In this document: positions 7,068 to 10,179 of the stretch, in pieces | How positions within the stretch are numbered: the stretch's first letter is position 1 | Layout: the number at the start of each line of letters is the position of its first letter | Source: Fidelibacterota bacterium UBA7300 | GTDB taxonomy: Bacteria > Fidelibacterota > Marinisomatia > Marinisomatales > UBA2128 | Assembly (NCBI GenBank): GCA_002471865.1 | Contig: DKQU01000028.1 | Coordinates: forward strand, 811-10,989 | Reading direction: 5' to 3' | DNA length: 10,179 nucleotides | Program-made: the position numbers and the translations under genes | Notes under the pieces: model-generated | What the model saw: the letters and a program-made list of their open reading frames with translations, nothing else | Told to the model about the DNA's origin: nothing | Databases searched by the model: none

Positions 7068-8377
7068 GGAGTAGCTATATTAATAGAGAGACTGTCAACA
7101 GTAATTACTGGTAGATTAGCTAATAGATCTGGATGTTTATCTCTTAAAGTTGACGGAGAAAAAGACCTAAAAAGCAAACGCGCTTTAACCGACACGGAGT
7201 CCCCAACCCCCGCCAATGGGAGGGAAAATGTCCTCACTTTCGCTTCGTTGGTTTGTAGAGAATTATTGGACATGGAAATTACATCTGTGACACCTACGCC
7301 GGCATTCCCATCTTCATCGTACAGCACTGAATTAAAGACCTCCACATCACTACTCAGATCGCTACTATCGCTTTCCAAAACACCTGTGGAAAAGTACACT
7401 TGCGAGTCATCAAAGATCTGCATTTCGAGCCACAGCTCTCTTGCGAAAGAGACACCTGAAGGGAAACTGTGCCCGGTTAAATTCTGGATAGTCAAGGAAA
7501 GATGAAGTGTGTCATTCTCAACTATCGGTTCGCTGGTTAAATCCACAGCGGCAGCAGATTGGAGCATGGCGATAACAGCTTCACCTTGGGGATTATCTAT
7601 CAGCGATTTCGAGAGATCCAAATCAACTCCAACCATATCGTGATGATGCACTGTCCTCTCTGGTACTCCAGGGTTCGCTGAGGGGTCTGCCGCGTATCCC
7701 TGATAATCAGTCATATGGCAAGTTTGGCATTCGATTGACATAGCAGCAAATCCCGAACCTGCCCATTCGGTAAATGTAATCTCTGCATCTAATCCACGGA
7801 TTACAAAATCATGACAAGGGAGACACATGCTTGAGGAGTTAAACATTGATAATCCCATACTCCCGTGAAATCCGTTTTCCACAGGGTCCATAATTTCTCC
7901 AAATTTTATTCCACTTTCAACGTTTAGGAAAAACTCAGCTGAAGCGGCGACATTATCTTGGGTCACAACCTGCTCATGAGCAGCGACCATAGTATGGCAC
8001 ATATCGCAGCCGATCCCTTCCGCAATAAGAGCTACAGTCGTGTCCACTTCGCTACCGGATACATAAGCATAGGGATTGTGGCACTGAATGCAGAACCGCT
8101 CGCCGGTTTCCGGGCGGTGTTCTTGTTCACTTTCCCAGCCGGCATGGAAAACGGGATCCTTCATGGCGAACGCATGCATGGAACTCTTCCACTCATCGTA
8201 ATGAACAGGGTGACAGGGCCGGCAGGTTTCGGCTTCCTTGAAATCACTCAAATCAATGGATTCTTGAGGTTGAGGTACTTCTATATCAACATTTTCGGGT
8301 TCATCATCCCCGCAAGAATAGAAAAACAGTGTAATCAAAACAGCAACTAGAGAAATTTGATATTTCTGCAATTTCAT
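7064..8377 (-). CDS. Pentaheme c-type cytochrome lipoprotein (cytochrome c554-like)
   Basis: This 437-residue protein probably transfers electrons in the periplasm or at the outer membrane. The N-terminus MKLQKYQISL... ends in lipobox FFYSC with C22 as the lipid-bearing residue, followed by GDDEPE. Five CxxCH heme-c sites lie in the first half: CRPCH (52-56), CIQCH (96-100), CDMCH (124-128), CLPCH (185-189) and CQTCH (217-221). The first has the form CxxCHxxxYDEWxxSxH, typical of c554/c-prime-like multiheme cytochromes. Candidate distal ligands include H59, H68, H78, H87, H134, H171 and the HHH at 244-246. Residues about 285-430 form a beta-rich domain opening LTIQNLTGHSFPSG, a segment I recall from such cytochromes. 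The redox partner and substrate are unknown. The ATG has an SD (8384-8388). Its start is 9 bases from the propeller lipoprotein stop, so the two are very likely coupled. Confidence 0.92.
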   Translation of the reverse strand: MKLQKYQISLVAVLITLFFYSCGDDEPENVDIEVPQPQESIDLSDFKEAETCRPCHPVHYDEWKSSMHAFAMKDPVFHAGWESEQEHRPETGERFCIQCHNPYAYVSGSEVDTTVALIAEGIGCDMCHTMVAAHEQVVTQDNVAASAEFFLNVESGIKFGEIMDPVENGFHGSMGLSMFNSSSMCLPCHDFVIRGLDAEITFTEWAGSGFAAMSIECQTCHMTDYQGYAADPSANPGVPERTVHHHDMVGVDLDLSKSLIDNPQGEAVIAMLQSAAAVDLTSEPIVENDTLHLSLTIQNLTGHSFPSGVSFARELWLEMQIFDDSQVYFSTGVLESDSSDLSSDVEVFNSVLYDEDGNAGVGVTDVISMSNNSLQTNEAKVRTFSLPLAGVGDSVSVKARLLFRSFSPSTLRDKHPDLLANLPVITVDSLSINIATP

Positions 8378-8383
8378 CTTTTG

Positions 8384-8388
8384 TCCTT
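8384..8388 (-). promoter_or_regulatory. SD of the cytochrome gene overlapping the propeller stop codon
   Basis: The minus strand reads TAAGGACAAAAGATG. The TAA ends the propeller gene, AAGGA is the SD, and the spacer is 6 bases. Ribosomes ending on the first gene are well placed to start the second. Confidence 0.75.
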
Positions 8389-9505
8389 AATCACAATTGT
8401 TACAACTGCCCTGCATCACTGCCAATCCTGTAGCTGCTGTTCCCTCACCTAACTGCACATTTTCAATAACCGAATTGGTTGCAGTATCAATAATATGGAG
8501 ATAGCTCTGACCTCCGCCCATCATGGCACTGCTGGTCATGTAAAGGCGACTGCCGTCTTGTGAAATGGCAACACCGTGAGGTGTATCGAACAGTGTATTT
8601 TCGATATAGTAAATACTTCCCGTTTCCAGATCAACAATGGAAACCGCATTTGCCATTCGACTTGCCACATAGAGATACTCTCCATCGGGATCTGTCGTAA
8701 GATGCCACGGCTGCATTCCCATCGATTCGAGCGAGTAGGTTGCCAGTGAATCTCCGGAAGAAGTCGAAAAAACACGGATTTCATTTTTTGCCATGTCTGA
8801 ACAACTCATGAACAACTTTTCACCATCGGGAGAAATTACAATCTCCAACACTTCATAAATTCCATCATTTATTCCAACTGGATCCGGTACTTCGCTGCCT
8901 ATCTTATAACTTTCAGGCTCATACCCTTCTTCACCGAATCTATCCGTCTCGATCCGAAAGAAGTGTGACGCCTGATTACTGGCCACCCAAAGTTCACTTC
9001 CATCGCTGCTGATAGCAATACCGTGGGGTGAGGAAGCACCCACATCCACACTGTCAACTGTCAGGGTTGAGGTATTAATCCGATGTACTTGTGTAGAAGC
9101 ATTACTCATCCCCATCATAGGCATGAAACGAGAAACATATATATAATCCCCCATGGGATCGATTTCCATAAGCGCCGGTTGATTTCCCACAAAAACTGAA
9201 TCGAGCAACTCATCTGTCAGTAAATCAAATTTGAGAACATATCCAGATGAGATTAGGGTGACGTACCAGACCTTGTTCACTTCGTCAATGATGACGTAAT
9301 GAGGATTATCGGCTACATTAGGAATCATGTCAGTATCAACTTCACGGATGATCTCACCAGTTTCGCCATCCATAACAGCAACCTTGTCTACATTCTGTAA
9401 GGTGATATATACTTTATAGATTTCGCCGGATTCAGCTGCATCCTCCTCACAACCGATAAAGAGTGCGAACAAAGAAATCAACAAAAATACTATACTATTT
9501 TTCAC
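8387..9505 (-). CDS. YVTN/YncE-type beta-propeller lipoprotein with Met-rich loop and C-terminal CxxC
   Basis: This is a 372-residue protein from the GTG start at 9505: MKNSIVFLLISLFALFIGC is a compact lipoprotein signal with lipobox FIGC (C19) followed by EEDAAES. A TTG at 9524-9526 would add seven residues but has no SD, whereas GTG has GGAG 5 bases upstream. The body has six or seven propeller blades with the repeat PHG(I/V)A(I/V)S-DGS-L(Y/W)(V/M), e.g. SPHGIAISSDGSELWVAS and TPHGVAISQDGSRLYMTS. Met is unusually frequent in loops: RFMPMMGM (about 127-133), LESMGMQP (about 260-267) and SSAMMGGG (about 326-333). The chain ends GSCNNCD, a CxxC without the heme His. YVTN propellers are common in secreted proteins, often with electron-transfer or metal partners; the function here is not known. 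It overlaps the cytochrome SD, so the two are probably made together. Copper handling is a speculative reading of the Met and Cys motifs. Confidence 0.88.
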   Translation of the reverse strand: MKNSIVFLLISLFALFIGCEEDAAESGEIYKVYITLQNVDKVAVMDGETGEIIREVDTDMIPNVADNPHYVIIDEVNKVWYVTLISSGYVLKFDLLTDELLDSVFVGNQPALMEIDPMGDYIYVSRFMPMMGMSNASTQVHRINTSTLTVDSVDVGASSPHGIAISSDGSELWVASNQASHFFRIETDRFGEEGYEPESYKIGSEVPDPVGINDGIYEVLEIVISPDGEKLFMSCSDMAKNEIRVFSTSSGDSLATYSLESMGMQPWHLTTDPDGEYLYVASRMANAVSIVDLETGSIYYIENTLFDTPHGVAISQDGSRLYMTSSAMMGGGQSYLHIIDTATNSVIENVQLGEGTAATGLAVMQGSCNNCD

Positions 9506-9510
9506 TAACT

Positions 9511-9514
9511 CTCC
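9511..9514 (-). promoter_or_regulatory. SD that favours the GTG start of the propeller gene
   Basis: GGAG on the minus strand lies 5 bases before the GTG at 9503-9505. The rival TTG at 9524-9526 is preceded only by AT-rich sequence without SD character. Confidence 0.55.
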
Positions 9515-9560
9515 ATTTTTATTCAATCTAATATTAATTCAATACCATTTCCAAAGTTCT

Positions 9561-10179
9561 CTAGAGTCCTCGCTGGAACCCAATAACCCACCGTGACAGA
9601 TCAATCGATTCCTCTCCTTCCATAGGCTCATTCACCCAGAAGGGAAAGTCAATCCGGAACCCCATTTGCGAACCGTTGAAAGTGAAATTTGGGCCAAAAC
9701 TGAATCCGATACCGGCATCCATGAGCAGATCACCTTCGAATTCGTCCGATTCACTCCAGAGCCAACCACTGTCAAAGAAAGTCCTGAACTTCAAGAATGA
9801 AAGCAGTTGATAGCTCGCTTCCAAAGTACCGGTAACGATTGATTCGGCACCTTCAAATCCGTGAGCGTAATATCCTCGGAGATTGGTGTCGCCATAAATG
9901 TGCAAGTGATCTCGTAAGCTGAAGTCGCTTTTAGAACTGTAAAGAATCTCTCGATGCCTTAAGTGAGACCATTGAAAATAGTCACCGGCTCCGGCGGATT
10001 GGACGGTGAACTTCTCCTGCCCCGGAATACCGTTTTCACCATACGATGTCCCTCCCGCCAGGAAGCGCATTGCCACTCCAAATTTCTCCCACATCCGGCG
10101 GAGTTTGGTTTCCACAATCAGTCGGGAAAAATCCCAATCGCTCACACTGCCGCCTGAGGAAGCGAGATCGATAGAAAAA
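9561..10179 (-). CDS. C-terminal part of an Omp85/surface-antigen-type outer-membrane barrel, 5' end cut off by the window
   Basis: The frame is open from the right edge to TAG 9561-9563, giving 205 residues with no true start inside. A GTG at 10143-10145 is internal: the upstream codons read FSIDLASSGGS without a stop, and no SD precedes it. The pattern is alternating amphipathic strands. At 9870-9881 it has TNLRGYYAHGFEG, matching the conserved (V/L)RG(F/Y) loop-6 motif of Omp85 proteins. It is followed by GTLEASYQLL, FFDSGWLW, LLMDAGIGFSFGP, MGFRIDFPFWV and a last strand WVIGFQRGL. Family members insert or export proteins at the outer membrane, or are barrels fused to other domains. Without the N-terminus (POTRA or enzyme domains) the type cannot be told. 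It is the most upstream gene seen in the unit, 55 bp before the propeller gene's GTG. Confidence 0.75.
   Translation of the reverse strand, partial: FSIDLASSGGSVSDWDFSRLIVETKLRRMWEKFGVAMRFLAGGTSYGENGIPGQEKFTVQSAGAGDYFQWSHLRHREILYSSKSDFSLRDHLHIYGDTNLRGYYAHGFEGAESIVTGTLEASYQLLSFLKFRTFFDSGWLWSESDEFEGDLLMDAGIGFSFGPNFTFNGSQMGFRIDFPFWVNEPMEGEESIDLSRWVIGFQRGL

Noticed and set aside
7958..8350. Plus-strand open frame of 130 codons opposite the cytochrome gene
   Set aside because: It lies wholly inside a well-supported heme protein gene on the other strand, shows no domain, and has low-complexity shadow-like composition.
8390..8404. Sixth heme site, CNNCD, in the propeller protein
   Set aside because: The residue after the second Cys is Asp, not His, and the chain stops there, so covalent heme c attachment is not supported.

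Overview
The window looks like a piece of a Gram-negative chromosome from the Fibrobacterota-Chlorobiota-Bacteroidota side of the tree. Candidatus Marinimicrobia (SAR406) or a relative such as Calditrichota or KSB1 is the best guess. Two proteins end in the 'YPNPFN' type A sorting domain used by the type IX secretion system (T9SS). There are dockerin, FG-GAP and P domains, lipoprotein signals and an Omp85-type barrel. Several genes carry clear AAGGA-type Shine-Dalgarno (SD) sites, which typical Bacteroidota usually lack. The placement is inference from protein style; no marker gene is present.

All six genes lie on the minus strand, so transcription runs from right to left. At the right edge (9561-10179) is the C-terminal part of an Omp85/surface-antigen-type outer-membrane barrel. 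After 55 bp comes a YVTN-type beta-propeller lipoprotein (8387-9505, GTG start). Nine bases later comes a pentaheme c-type cytochrome lipoprotein (7064-8377), whose SD overlaps the propeller stop codon. Forty-four bases further on is a T9SS-exported FG-GAP repeat protein (4953-7019, TTG start). These four are packed like one transcription unit. A 147-bp gap with small hairpins follows.

Next is a 1292-residue C25 (gingipain-family) cysteine protease (927-4805). It carries two beta-sandwich segments, a P domain, a dockerin pair, a cohesin-like segment and a T9SS tail. After a 139-bp gap the window ends inside a secreted protein (1-787) built from two nearly identical 89-residue 'DSYGDGWNGN' repeats followed by an FN3-like segment.

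Every product is predicted to be exported or anchored outside the cytoplasm, so the region reads as a block of cell-surface genes. The most interesting part is the cytochrome/propeller lipoprotein pair. The two appear translationally coupled, the propeller has a Met-rich loop and ends in a CxxC motif, and the pair sits between a barrel gene and a T9SS surface protein. This could be a surface redox or metal-handling module, but no substrate can be read from the sequence. No RNA gene, CRISPR array, transposon or phage gene was seen.
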